NCBI GenBank assembly: GCA_020524245.1
Contig: JAIVLN010000001.1
Coordinates: 1-64,000, forward strand
DNA length: 64,000 bases
Direction: 5' to 3'
Origin: Rossellomorea aquimaris
Lineage (GTDB): Bacteria; Bacillota; Bacilli; Bacillales; Fictibacillaceae
In this document: piece by piece, positions 43,782 to 52,208 of the stretch
How the letters are laid out: each line of letters starts with the position of its first letter
Numbering within the stretch: the stretch's first letter is position 1
Translations under genes and position numbers: made by a program
Notes under the pieces: generated by a model
The model's database searches: none
Seen by the model: only the letters and a program-made list of their open reading frames with translations
What the model was told of the DNA's origin: nothing

Positions 43782-44511
43782 GTTCATGCTCCTCTGCTTT
43801 TGCATCTTCCGTAACGACCAACGTCACATCCGGGTGTTGGTTCAATACCGTCACGGGCCATTGTGGGTCTATTTTCCCTGAGAGTAATGCCGAAACAGCA
43901 TCTGATTTTTCTTTTCCTGAGGCTAAAAGTAAAATCGAACGGCTTTTCATGATAGTAGAGATTCCTACGGTGATGGCTCGTGTCGGTACTTCGGATGGAT
44001 CATCAAAGAAACGGGCATTCGCCTGACGGGTGCTGTCCGTCAATTCCACGACATGCGTTTTCGAATCGAGAGGCGTACCCGGTTCATTAAATCCGATATG
44101 ACCATTACGTCCGACGCCGAGAATTTGCAGGTCGACACCCCCGACCTTTTCAATCGCTTTTTCATATCGGACGCACTCTTTCTCCAAGTTTTCGTTCAGA
44201 CCATTTGGAATTAACGCCTGATCCGGTGATAGTCCAAGTGGTCCGTACAGATGCTCGTGTAAATAGTGCCAGTAACTCTCTTCATGATTCCGTGCAAGTC
44301 CGACATATTCATCCAGGTTCACGGTCTTGATGTTCGACAGATCGACTGAATGTAGTTGGACTTTTTCGACCAGTTGCTGGTAGGTCCCAGACGGGGTTCC
44401 TCCTGTCGCAATCCCGAGTACAAGATCCGGTTTGTCTTTTACTGCTTTAAGGATATGGGAAGAGGCGACATCACTCAGTTCCTTCCCATTTTTCACGGTC
44501 AAGATGTTCAT
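43771..44511 (-). CDS. nagB: Glucosamine-6-phosphate deaminase
   Basis: 246 residues. GIATGGTPSGTY (phosphate site), NLDEYVGL (catalytic Asp), and GVGRNGHIGFNEPG (catalytic His/Glu region) are present. Converts GlcN-6-P into fructose-6-P and ammonia, the last step of amino-sugar use. Its start lies two bases from the nagA stop. Confidence 0.95.
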   Translation of the reverse strand: MNILTVKNGKELSDVASSHILKAVKDKPDLVLGIATGGTPSGTYQQLVEKVQLHSVDLSNIKTVNLDEYVGLARNHEESYWHYLHEHLYGPLGLSPDQALIPNGLNENLEKECVRYEKAIEKVGGVDLQILGVGRNGHIGFNEPGTPLDSKTHVVELTDSTRQANARFFDDPSEVPTRAITVGISTIMKSRSILLLASGKEKSDAVSALLSGKIDPQWPVTVLNQHPDVTLVVTEDAKAEEHEHAE

Positions 44512-44512
44512 G

Positions 44513-45679
44513 TCAGCACCCCCTCTGATGCGCGATGACTCCCCGACAGATGGTCATCTTCAACTCGCCTTTTTTATCCAAAATGATCAGATCGGCATCT
44601 TTTCCAACCGCGATCGAGCCTTTCCGGTCATAGATGTTATATTGTTTCGCAGGATTAATGGATGTCATATAGACAAGGTCCTCAAGCGTCGCATTGGTGT
44701 AATTCTTCATATTCGTAAAAGCTTCCTGCATCGTCAGGACGCTTCCGGCGAGCGTTCCATCCTTCAGTGTCGCTTTCCCGTTAAGGACGTTTACTTCCTG
44801 TCCGCCAAGGTCGTACATTCCGTTTCCGAGGCACTTCGCCCGCATCGCATCGGTGATGAGCATCAAGCCTTCCTTCCCTTTTGTGCGAAAAGCAAGGTTG
44901 ACCATTTCCGCTGCAGAATGCAGTCCATCTGCAATCAGCTCTGCCTTTGTAGAAGGATGGAGATAGGCTGCTCCTACAACACCTGGTTCCCGATGGTGCA
45001 ACGGCCGCATCGCATTGTACAAGTGGGTGAACTGTGTTGCCCCAGCTTGTAATGCAGCCTGAACTTGATCATAAGTCGCGTTGCTGTGACCGATGGAAGC
45101 AATGATTTGTTGTTCGGTGATTGCTCGGATGAATGGTAGAGCGCCTTCCAGTTCAGGAGCAATCGTCACGACTTTGATTGCTGAGCCGGCATTTTCGTTC
45201 CATGCCCAGAACTTATCGAGTTCAGGCTTTTGGATATGTTCAGGGTTTTGCGCGCCCATTTTTTCTGGTGAGATGAACGGACCCTCTAAATGGATTCCGA
45301 TGACCTCGGCTGTACCCGTCCGTTTTGGTAAATGGATGTATTCATTGAGATTGTGTAAAACTTGTTCGATTCGTTTAGAGGAAGACGTCATCGTCGTAGG
45401 GAGGAAGCTTGTTGTCCCTTCCTTTACAATGGCAATTGCGATACCTTCGATAGCTTCTCGGGTTCCATCCATTACATCGTATCCCGCTGCCCCGTGGATG
45501 TGCCCGTCAATTCTTCCTGGAAGGACGACATCTTCTTCCTCCAGCTGAATCGTTGCCTTTTGATTCTCTGCTCCGTCTGTCAGTGCTTGTATTTTACAAT
45601 TCTGAATATGTATTTGTTTCTTTTGAAGTCCTGATTCACCGACAAAGACGTTTCCACCTTCAATTATCTGAATACTCAA
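44513..45679 (-). CDS. nagA: N-acetylglucosamine-6-phosphate deacetylase
   Basis: 388 residues, amidohydrolase fold: metal-binding GRIDGHIHGAAG, HLEGPFISPEKMGAQNP, TIGHSNATYDQ-type loop (IGHSNATYDQ), HLYNAMRPLHHREPG, and ITDAMRA with the catalytic Asp. Removes acetate from GlcNAc-6-P, receiving the MurQ product. Start is TTG 45679, six bases after GGAGGTG; the frame upstream crosses the promoter and is not coding. First gene of the six-gene operon. Confidence 0.95.
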   Translation of the reverse strand: MSIQIIEGGNVFVGESGLQKKQIHIQNCKIQALTDGAENQKATIQLEEEDVVLPGRIDGHIHGAAGYDVMDGTREAIEGIAIAIVKEGTTSFLPTTMTSSSKRIEQVLHNLNEYIHLPKRTGTAEVIGIHLEGPFISPEKMGAQNPEHIQKPELDKFWAWNENAGSAIKVVTIAPELEGALPFIRAITEQQIIASIGHSNATYDQVQAALQAGATQFTHLYNAMRPLHHREPGVVGAAYLHPSTKAELIADGLHSAAEMVNLAFRTKGKEGLMLITDAMRAKCLGNGMYDLGGQEVNVLNGKATLKDGTLAGSVLTMQEAFTNMKNYTNATLEDLVYMTSINPAKQYNIYDRKGSIAVGKDADLIILDKKGELKMTICRGVIAHQRGC

Positions 45680-45714
45680 GCCATTCACCTCCTCATCATA
45701 GTATATGTGTTTCG

Positions 45715-45735
45715 CTGTATAGTTGTCTATACCAG
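45715..45735. promoter_or_regulatory. NagR dre-type operator
   Basis: On the minus strand the site reads CTGGTATAG-ACAA-CTATACAG, a near-perfect palindrome that matches the GGTATAGA core of known NagR/YvoA dre sites. It covers the -10 of the nagA promoter, so binding would block transcription. NagR is encoded in the same operon. Confidence 0.75.
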
Positions 45736-45754
45736 TCCCCTGTCCCGCTTTTAA
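45726..45754 (-). promoter_or_regulatory. Predicted sigma-A promoter of the nagA operon
   Basis: TTAAAA (45749-45754), 17 bases, TATAGA (45726-45731) with an extended TG just before the -10. Overlaps the dre operator; about 46 bases before the nagA TTG. Confidence 0.65.
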
Positions 45755-45858
45755 CATCTTTCGAATTAGGGATAACATTTTGTTTATCTTAACTTTCTAT
45801 GGGTAATGAAATAATAGACGACAAATTTTGCAACCAAAGAATACGAAAGGAGAATGAG

Positions 45859-47382
45859 ATGAAGAAAGTCACCAAAGTCTTTTGGATCACGCTAGGTATT
45901 ACAATATTTCTTGCTGTTTGGGGTTCATTCGCTCCAAAAAACTTAGAAAAACTCACCGGTACCATTCAAACGTACATTTCCGTTCATTTTGGATGGTATT
46001 ATTTATTGATTGTTTCTCTGTTTGTCATCTTCTGCTTATACATGATTTTCAGTCCTTATGGAAAAATCAAGCTAGGGAAGCCGGATGATAAACCGGATTA
46101 CAGTTATTCTACGTGGTTCGCCATGCTGTTTAGTGCGGGTATGGGAATCGGACTCGTGTTCTATGGTGCCGCTGCACCGATTTCTCAATACATGAAAACG
46201 CCGCCAACGGCTGACCCTGGTACGGCAGAAGCGCTACGGGATGCCATGCGAATCACCTTTTTCCATTACGGAATCCATGCCTGGGCAATTTATGCGGTCG
46301 TTGCATTGGTGCTCGCCTACTTCAAGTTCCGCCATGGAAAACCTGGTCTGATCAGCGCGACCCTTGAGCCATTATTCGGTGACAAAATGAAAGGTCCTTG
46401 GGGCACCGTTGTAGACGTCATTGCTGTCTTTGCAACCATTGTCGGTGTGGCAACGACACTTGGATTCGGAGCTGCGCAAATCAATGGTGGATTCACGTAC
46501 TTGTTGGGAATCGAGAAACAGTTCTGGATTCAGCTTGTCATCATCGTTGTCGTTACCGTACTGTTCATGATTTCAGCCTATACTGGTCTCAGTAAAGGGA
46601 TCCGTTATTTGAGTAACGCCAACATGGGGCTTGCGACAATTTTGTTTGTTGCGATGCTGGTTATCGGACCGACGTTGTATATTATGAACACGTTTACCGA
46701 TACGATTGGTGCGTATATTCAAAATCTGGCTGTCGAAAGTTTCCGTTTAAGTCCTGAAAATCAAGATGAACAACAATGGGTCCGCAACTGGACAGTCTTT
46801 TTCTGGGCATGGTGGATCGCCTGGTCGCCATTCGTCGGGATCTTCATTGCCCGCGTTTCGAAAGGCCGTTCAATCCGGGAATTCTTATCTGGCGTATTGA
46901 TCGTTCCATCGATCGTCAGTTTCTTGTGGATGGCCGTGTTCGGAATGTCCGCGATTCAAAAAGAGAAGGAAGGCGCAGACATTGCTGGATTACCGGATGC
47001 TCAAATGCTGTTCGGTGTGTTTGATCAGTTCCCATTCAGTATTGCATTGTCCGTCATAGCGATGATGCTGATCGGAACGTTCTTCATCACTTCAGCAGAC
47101 TCGGCTACATTCGTTCTAGGGATGCAGACAACGAACGGTTCCCTGAATCCTCCTAAGACGGTCAAGTTTGCCTGGGGTGTCGCACAATCCGCGATCGCGG
47201 CTGTGCTTTTATATACAGGTGGGTTGCAAGCCTTACAGAATGCATTGATTTCAGCAGCATTCCCGTTCTCGTTCATCATGCTTCTGATGGTGTACTCGCT
47301 TTATCAAGCCTTACGGAAGGATAAAGCAGAGCTTGAAAAGAAATCTTATGAAGAGAAAAAATACGAAGAAAAAGTTTCATAA
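45859..47382 (+). CDS. BCCT-family betaine/choline/carnitine transporter
   Basis: 507 residues, about twelve membrane segments. Family signatures: SAGMGIGLVFYGAAAPISQY and the Trp-rich TM8 region WTVFFWAWWIAWSPFVGIFI. A charged C-terminal tail (KKSYEEKKYEEK) resembles osmosensory tails. The motif GLVFYGAAAP differs from the more usual GLLFWGVAEP, so substrate (glycine betaine, choline or another) is open. Start ATG 45859 after AAAGGAGA. Divergent from nagA; own terminator. Confidence 0.9.
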   Translation: MKKVTKVFWITLGITIFLAVWGSFAPKNLEKLTGTIQTYISVHFGWYYLLIVSLFVIFCLYMIFSPYGKIKLGKPDDKPDYSYSTWFAMLFSAGMGIGLVFYGAAAPISQYMKTPPTADPGTAEALRDAMRITFFHYGIHAWAIYAVVALVLAYFKFRHGKPGLISATLEPLFGDKMKGPWGTVVDVIAVFATIVGVATTLGFGAAQINGGFTYLLGIEKQFWIQLVIIVVVTVLFMISAYTGLSKGIRYLSNANMGLATILFVAMLVIGPTLYIMNTFTDTIGAYIQNLAVESFRLSPENQDEQQWVRNWTVFFWAWWIAWSPFVGIFIARVSKGRSIREFLSGVLIVPSIVSFLWMAVFGMSAIQKEKEGADIAGLPDAQMLFGVFDQFPFSIALSVIAMMLIGTFFITSADSATFVLGMQTTNGSLNPPKTVKFAWGVAQSAIAAVLLYTGGLQALQNALISAAFPFSFIMLLMVYSLYQALRKDKAELEKKSYEEKKYEEKVS

Positions 47383-47389
47383 AATAAGG

Positions 47390-47427
47390 AAAGGCGTGCC
47401 TCCTTCGTCGGTGGCACGCCCTTTTTT
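47390..47427 (+). terminator. Terminator of the BCCT gene
   Basis: Stem AAAGGCGTGCC / GGCACGCCCTTT with a T-run. Confidence 0.85.
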
Positions 47428-47477
47428 CATGTTTGTTGAGTTGTTTTTTTATAGAGGGTGGTGACGAGGTAGCTCAC

Positions 47478-48206
47478 CTACTCGTTGTGCTTCACTAGGC
47501 AGTATTGGTTTAAAAAGTTGTTGAGAATCGTGGTGAATAGACCGGTTTGTTCGGAATGGACGAGATGTCCGGCGAAAGGCAATACACAGACGTGCAGATT
47601 GTCTTTCATAGATTGATAGGTGGACACTGTTTTGACCTCTTCCTGATTTTGTTCCCCGATAATAAACAACATAGGTGGTTCGATGTCTGAAATGTCAGCC
47701 GTGAATTGGAACGGATACCAATCTTGTTCCTGACACATGTACATGAACTGTTTCCAATCGGAGCTGTGCAAGTTGTTGAAGTAAGCAACTGATTCAGGAT
47801 CTTGGAGCAATGCCGTTTGTTGTCGCACCGTTTCTTGATGAAGTTCTTGCCAGTTGATCGGTTCTTCAGCCATCACGCCGGAAACGGTTAGACTAATGAT
47901 TTTGTCGGGATACTTTTTAGCAAAACCTAACGCGACGAATGAACCAAGTGAGCAACTGACAATATGGGCTTCTTCAATATTCAGAGATTCGAGTGTTTCG
48001 TATAGATCCCCAATACACTTCTCCAGGTAGTTATCCAGATTCTCAGCGTGGGATTTCCCATGACCTCGGAGATCCGGGAGGATGACTTGATATTGTTGCT
48101 GAAAGCTTTCTTTGATTGTGGAAAAGTCCAGCTCTCCCGTTTGCAGTCCGGTATGTAAGAATACGATCGGTTCACCATCACCGTATATTTCTGTATGTAG
48201 GATCAC
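47478..48206 (-). CDS. Alpha/beta-fold hydrolase
   Basis: 242 residues. Oxyanion region FLHTGLQTGELD, GHGKS, and nucleophile elbow VSCSLGSFVAL; the elbow has Ser in place of the first Gly of G-x-S-x-G. The late FAGHLVHSEQ gives the catalytic His. Resembles lipase or 3-oxoadipate enol-lactonase-type hydrolases; substrate unknown. GTG 48206 preceded by GGGGG at nine bases. Confidence 0.8.
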   Translation of the reverse strand: MILHTEIYGDGEPIVFLHTGLQTGELDFSTIKESFQQQYQVILPDLRGHGKSHAENLDNYLEKCIGDLYETLESLNIEEAHIVSCSLGSFVALGFAKKYPDKIISLTVSGVMAEEPINWQELHQETVRQQTALLQDPESVAYFNNLHSSDWKQFMYMCQEQDWYPFQFTADISDIEPPMLFIIGEQNQEEVKTVSTYQSMKDNLHVCVLPFAGHLVHSEQTGLFTTILNNFLNQYCLVKHNE

Positions 48207-48221
48207 TACACCATTCCCCCT

Positions 48222-48425
48222 TTATGGATTATTATTAAAGTTCTCACCTTTAGAAGCACTTGATGTTTTTTCATACGCCTCATCCCTTAAGGTCCGTTTG
48301 TTCTTCTTTTTGTTCAGCTCATCGCCATAAAACGAGTTTGAATTGAACCTCGAGCGAATCATCCCAATCCAGATGGGCAGGGATATGATGAGCAGAATTA
48401 CGAGTAACACCAATACATCTTTCAT
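48222..48425 (-). CDS. Small single-pass membrane protein
   Basis: 67 residues: membrane segment (VLVLLVILLIISLPIWIGMI) near the start, then a polar, basic tail (DELNKKKNKRTLRDEAYEK). ATG 48425 follows GGGGGAAGCGAT. Function unknown; 15 bases upstream of the hydrolase gene and probably co-transcribed. Confidence 0.6.
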   Translation of the reverse strand: MKDVLVLLVILLIISLPIWIGMIRSRFNSNSFYGDELNKKKNKRTLRDEAYEKTSSASKGENFNNNP

Positions 48426-48558
48426 ATCGCTTCCCCCATTTCCTACTCTTACCATATCACACTTCCCATTTTCCATAAATAGGATATTATCTCATTACTA
48501 ACTAGTAAAAACTACCCAATTAGCCGAATGTTCGCTTGTTTTGGCAGGACTAATGTTG

Positions 48559-48633
48559 ATTTTCGAGAAACTCCTCAGCATTTTCGAGAAACAACCACCG
48601 ATTTTCGGGAAACCCTCCCTACTTTTCGGGAGA
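48559..48633. repeat. Tandem array, 21-bp period, four copies
   Basis: ATTTTCGAGAAA, ATTTTCGAGAAA, ATTTTCGGGAAA and CTTTTCGGGAGA begin at 48559, 48580, 48601 and 48622, exactly 21 bases apart, with variable fillers. TTTTC-G-(A/G)G-GAAA is itself near-palindromic (TTTCNNGAAA-like). Intergenic; a possible plus-strand reading as seven-residue repeats has no start signal. Confidence 0.8.
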
Positions 48634-48662
48634 ACCGCATCGAATCTAGCTAAAATAAGCAC

Positions 48663-48695
48663 AAAAAAAACCACCGCAGCCGCCTGCGATGGTCT
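48663..48695 (-). terminator. Terminator of the GNAT-TetR-MFS cluster
   Basis: Stem ACCATCGCAG / CTGCGGTGGT with a run of eight T bases on the minus strand. Confidence 0.85.
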
Positions 48696-48700
48696 TTTTC

Positions 48701-49957
48701 TCAGTCAAAGTTACGTAAACCGGGCACTTTCGTGTAGATCACAACCGATAATAGTACGATCAGTCCCCCGCCAACGAGCATGATCGTCGTAATGTCCACT
48801 CCGACCGATAAAAACAGCGAGGTCACGGCAAACGACACTGGCACGAGTCCGAGTGAAGCCATCGACAACAGGCTCATCACGCGTCCGAGCATCTCTTCTT
48901 TAATCGTCGCCTGGATGGCAGTGATGATCGGAATGTTGATGATTGAGAACGTTGAGCCGAGCAAAGCAATTAACGCAAGACTTTGCCAGAGCTCATTCGT
49001 AAAACTGAATAAGGTGAAGAAGAGTCCGTTGATCCCTACGGCTGCGATGACGAGTAGGCCTCTTCTTTTCTGTATATTCAGAACTCCGATCAAAATCGAG
49101 CCAACCAGCATTCCTCCAGCTAACATTCCTTCAAGGTAACTGAAGTCCAGCGAGTTTCCACCGAGGACGTTTTTAACGAAGAGTGGAAGCCCCATTTGCA
49201 GAGGTCCGACCATGAACAGGTTGATGAACACCGCAAACAGGATCAACGCGAGCAAGAAAGAAGATTCTTTTACATAAGCGATTCCTTCCTTAATCGACTT
49301 GAACAAGTCTGAAGCTGCCTCCTGCTCTCCGCCTTCCGCTTTCTTTTTCGATGTACGGATAAGCAGAATCGCGATACTTGCAATGGCCAAAAGTGCTGCG
49401 GTCATTGAAAAGGCAAACACATAACTTCCGAGGGCAATGACGGCGCCTGCAAGCATCGGTCCGAGAATAAACGAGGATTGGCTCGTCATCTGGATGACCG
49501 AGTTCGCGCGTGTCAACTGCTCCTTACTGACCAGCGCCGGTAACAATCCACCGCTTGCCGGCCAGAAAAAGGCATCGAGTATTCCGAAAATGAGTGCGAA
49601 AAGAACGAACGACCAGATCGTCACATCCCCGAACAACAGCCATAACACAAGCGCGACGGCAACCCCGGCTCGCAAAATATCCGACAAAAACATGATAAAA
49701 TTTTTGCTGAACCGGTCGGCTACTGCTCCACCGATCATCATGAACAGGACCCGAGGTACACTGGACGCGATGAACACAAGACCTAACGAAGCTTCGAGTC
49801 CCATCACTTCTACAACGTACCAGGCTTCTGAGAACATGAAGATCGCCAGTCCGAAGCTTGAACAAAGCCCCGCAATCCACAAAAATAAGAAATTCCGATT
49901 TTTCCAAATAGCAGGGGCTAGCTCCCCCTGCGGTTTCTGCTCCACTACTGCTTCCAT
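48701..49957 (-). CDS. MFS transporter (MFS_3 type drug or siderophore exporter)
   Basis: 418 residues, twelve membrane segments; GGAVADRFSKN in loop 2-3 is the MFS motif A. A mid-loop basic segment (RTSKKKAEGGEQE) lies between TM6 and TM7. MFS_3 members export drugs, macrolides or siderophores. It is encoded 108 bases downstream of a TetR regulator, which suggests a regulated efflux pump. ATG after GGAGGCGATTATTC. Confidence 0.87.
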   Translation of the reverse strand: MEAVVEQKPQGELAPAIWKNRNFLFLWIAGLCSSFGLAIFMFSEAWYVVEVMGLEASLGLVFIASSVPRVLFMMIGGAVADRFSKNFIMFLSDILRAGVAVALVLWLLFGDVTIWSFVLFALIFGILDAFFWPASGGLLPALVSKEQLTRANSVIQMTSQSSFILGPMLAGAVIALGSYVFAFSMTAALLAIASIAILLIRTSKKKAEGGEQEAASDLFKSIKEGIAYVKESSFLLALILFAVFINLFMVGPLQMGLPLFVKNVLGGNSLDFSYLEGMLAGGMLVGSILIGVLNIQKRRGLLVIAAVGINGLFFTLFSFTNELWQSLALIALLGSTFSIINIPIITAIQATIKEEMLGRVMSLLSMASLGLVPVSFAVTSLFLSVGVDITTIMLVGGGLIVLLSVVIYTKVPGLRNFD

Positions 49958-50065
49958 GAATAATCGCCTCCAAATGATTGAACAATTTCTACTTCCATTT
50001 TCTACAAAACAACCAATCTTTCATACTGTCTTAAGGATGTTCTTACTCTCCGTCTCAGGTCTGAT

Positions 50066-50668
50066 TTATGGAAGCAGGTAACGGAGGACCATTTGATGGT
50101 ACAACTGTAGCATGGATTTGTGCGATTCTTCACTCTTATGGAACAGCAAGTGGAGGACGATCCCATCCAGCAACGGCCAGAATAATCTTGAAAACTCGGA
50201 AACTTGGACATCTTCCCTGAACTCACCGGTTTCGACTCCCTCTTCTATGATTTCCTCCAAGAATCGGGTAAATCGCTCGGCTCGTTCATCGAAAAGCTTT
50301 TGATGATCCCCTTTTGAAATGTAGATCCAAAATTCGAATTGGACAGCAATCTGATTGAAGTCCTCTTCATCTGTTTTCCCGGACAAAAAGTATTGGAAAA
50401 GATGATTGACCTTCTTGGTAGCACCATCCAATTGTTTAAGTTGATCTTTGATTTCAAAATACTTCTCCGTACGTTTTTCATTCAACAGGTGGAAGAGTTC
50501 TTCTTTGCTTTTAAAATAAATATAGATCGAGCCTTTGCTCGTTCCGGACGCTTTCGCAATATCGTCCACCGTCGTCTCGTTATACCCTTTCTCTGCAAAG
50601 CATTGGGCGGCTGCATCTAGGATCGCCTGACGCTTCTCTTCCTTATATTTCTCCGATACTCGTGGCAT
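50066..50668 (-). CDS. TetR/AcrR-family repressor
   Basis: 200 residues: N-terminal helix-turn-helix (ILDAAAQCFAEKGYNETTVDDIAKASGTSKGSIYIYFKSKEEL, residues about 15-57, quoted as family pattern in two halves ILDAAAQCFAEKGY and TSKGSIYIYF) and a helical ligand domain. It overlaps the GNAT gene upstream by 26 bases, so both are co-expressed. The likely target is the near-palindrome at 51581-51598. Confidence 0.87.
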   Translation of the reverse strand: MPRVSEKYKEEKRQAILDAAAQCFAEKGYNETTVDDIAKASGTSKGSIYIYFKSKEELFHLLNEKRTEKYFEIKDQLKQLDGATKKVNHLFQYFLSGKTDEEDFNQIAVQFEFWIYISKGDHQKLFDERAERFTRFLEEIIEEGVETGEFREDVQVSEFSRLFWPLLDGIVLHLLFHKSEESHKSMLQLYHQMVLRYLLP

Positions 50669-51560
50669 TTCTCAGCGAAGACTTCCTTTCTTTTATGTTT
50701 TTTTCCATACAAACTTGTTCGATCATCGTAGAAAATCCGATTTGCTTGATGGCTTCGTATTTTTCTTTCCTTTCGTTCGAGAGGTTGATGACGAGACGCT
50801 TGCAATCAAGCTCCGGTTGTAAGGCCTCGCTTAATATCGCGTTCATCAAGGTAGCCGGTTCCTCCACATCATTTTTCACGCCGAATTGATGGAGGATGAT
50901 TGTGGAAACCGTGCCTTTGTCGTCGTATAACGTCCGGAATAAGGCATAACCGATTTCTCCGCTTGTATCAGATACGATAAGTGCACGTCCGTTGTGGACA
51001 CTTTGCCATTGCGTCTGCCAAGGACCTTTCACATCGTAAAAATGAAGATGCCGGACCATTTCAGGAGCTGTTCGTTCGAATCGCCATCCTTTTTGAATGG
51101 TATTGCTCGTTCCTTCAATAACACCTTGTTGTTGTAAAAACTCAACATGATCATACACTTCGTATCCGAGAGATTCGTACAATCGGATGGCTGCATCATT
51201 GTCACGGATGGCTTCTAATGTTGCGATATCTACTCCTTTTTCTTCATAGATACGGAAGACTTCCTCCATCATTCTTCTGGCGACACCCACTCTTCTGAAT
51301 TCAGGTGCGACACCTGTGCCGCCGTTATAGCCGATTATTTTCCCATCAACCTGCCGAAAGCCGTTTAATACGACACCAGCTGGCACACCATCAACGAACG
51401 CGATGATCGATTCTTCAGGCGAAAAGCCTTCGTGTACCATCCTTTGCAAGAAACGGTCAATCGTCATTGTCATATCGGTGAAATACCCTTTGAAACCATG
51501 GTTCCAGGCGTCTAACACATCGTTCAATCTGCAATTGGACATCCGTTCTAACACGATCAT
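50643..51560 (-). CDS. GNAT acetyltransferase with extra C-terminal domain
   Basis: 305 residues. N-terminal GNAT domain (about 1-145) with the acetyl-CoA loop FRRVGVARRMMEEVFRIYEE and NDAAIRLYESLGYEVYD; the C-terminal half (about 160-295) looks like a degenerate second GNAT fold. First gene of a cluster with a TetR regulator and an MFS exporter; substrate may be a toxic amine or drug, by inference. ATG preceded by GAGGAGGAAAAATAT. Confidence 0.8.
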   Translation of the reverse strand: MIVLERMSNCRLNDVLDAWNHGFKGYFTDMTMTIDRFLQRMVHEGFSPEESIIAFVDGVPAGVVLNGFRQVDGKIIGYNGGTGVAPEFRRVGVARRMMEEVFRIYEEKGVDIATLEAIRDNDAAIRLYESLGYEVYDHVEFLQQQGVIEGTSNTIQKGWRFERTAPEMVRHLHFYDVKGPWQTQWQSVHNGRALIVSDTSGEIGYALFRTLYDDKGTVSTIILHQFGVKNDVEEPATLMNAILSEALQPELDCKRLVINLSNERKEKYEAIKQIGFSTMIEQVCMEKNIKERKSSLRNATSIGEI

Positions 51561-51580
51561 ATATTTTTCCTCCTCATATA

Positions 51581-51598
51581 AAACTGACTGGTTAGTTT
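51581..51598. promoter_or_regulatory. Near-palindrome, candidate TetR operator
   Basis: AAACTGACTGGTTAGTTT matches its own reverse complement at 14 of 18 positions and lies between the predicted -10 and the start codon of the GNAT-TetR-MFS cluster. Confidence 0.5.
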
Positions 51599-51609
51599 TT
51601 TATAATCAC

Positions 51610-51638
51610 ATCATAATCCAATTTATGTTTCAATTCAA
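51610..51638 (-). promoter_or_regulatory. Predicted sigma-A promoter of the GNAT-TetR-MFS cluster
   Basis: TTGAAT (51633-51638), 17 bases, TATGAT (51610-51615) on the minus strand. Confidence 0.55.
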
Positions 51639-51652
51639 GAAAATAATGGTAA

Positions 51653-51829
51653 TTAATCCATAACCTCGTAGGATGAGATGTGCGAAGGATTGATGTATAA
51701 CGAAGGGTGTATTTCGATGAGCTCATCTCGGACCGATTCATCCTGGGTCATCACGATCGATTGAAAGTCGTTCTTTTCCATTTGCAACACATATTCTTTC
51801 CCGCTGTTCATCACAACTTTAATTCTCAC
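51653..51829 (-). CDS. Small protein of unknown function (58 aa)
   Basis: GTG 51829, eight bases after AAGGGGG, reads MRIKVVMNSGKEYVLQMEKN and continues to YINPSHISSYEVMD, TAA 51653. The beta-strand pattern ending in a conserved-looking I-N-P-S-H-I-S motif is typical of small Bacillus proteins of unknown role in the yqj neighbourhood. Divergent from the YqzH-like gene. Confidence 0.6.
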   Translation of the reverse strand: MRIKVVMNSGKEYVLQMEKNDFQSIVMTQDESVRDELIEIHPSLYINPSHISSYEVMD

Positions 51830-51959
51830 CTTACATTCCCCCTTTGATCTTGTATATCTATATTCGAAGTCTATTGAATTTTTTCCTTCTTGATTTCTCG
51901 GTGGTACATGTTCATATTGCCGACAAATTCCGAGTCCACTATCTTATTATGGAGAAAGG

Positions 51960-52172
51960 TTGTGCGTTCAAGTGGAAGAAAAGTTCATAAGGAAGATGAT
52001 CGATCGTTGTTTGATCGATTATTTCGGTGACTTGTCCCTCTCTCCTTTTGGGGAAGAGGATTACAACGTGCTGATCGGTGAAATAATGGATGAACTCCAA
52101 AATCAGGAGGATGAAGCAACATATGTCATCGTCCATGACAAAGTATACATGTATTTGGCAACAGAAACGTAA
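51960..52172 (+). CDS. YqzH-like small protein
   Basis: 70 residues: KFIRKMIDRCLIDYF at the start and DEATYVIVHDKVYMYLATE at the end match the helical layout of B. subtilis YqzH, also in the yqj region. TTG 51960 has GGAG five bases upstream. No known function. Its 3' end faces the SDR gene across a terminator. Confidence 0.65.
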   Translation: MCVQVEEKFIRKMIDRCLIDYFGDLSLSPFGEEDYNVLIGEIMDELQNQEDEATYVIVHDKVYMYLATET

Positions 52173-52174
52173 CA

Positions 52175-52204
52175 AAAAAACCTGAGGGAATCCCACTCAG
52201 GTTA
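52175..52204 (-). terminator. Terminator of the MBL-SDR operon
   Basis: Stem ACCTGAG / CTCAGGT with seven T bases on the minus strand. Confidence 0.8.
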
Positions 52205-52208
52205 CTCG

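Noticed and set aside
45735-45760. CcpA cre site in the nagA promoter
   Set aside because: TAAAAGCGGGACAG keeps one half of the consensus only; the right half has three mismatches.
48541-48783. Plus-strand peptide made of seven-residue repeats from the 21-bp array
   Set aside because: No ribosome binding site, runs antisense into the MFS gene's 3' end and terminator; the 21-base period is explained at DNA level.
49437-50081. 214-codon plus-strand open frame
   Set aside because: Antisense shadow of the MFS transporter gene, with low-complexity translation and no ribosome binding site.
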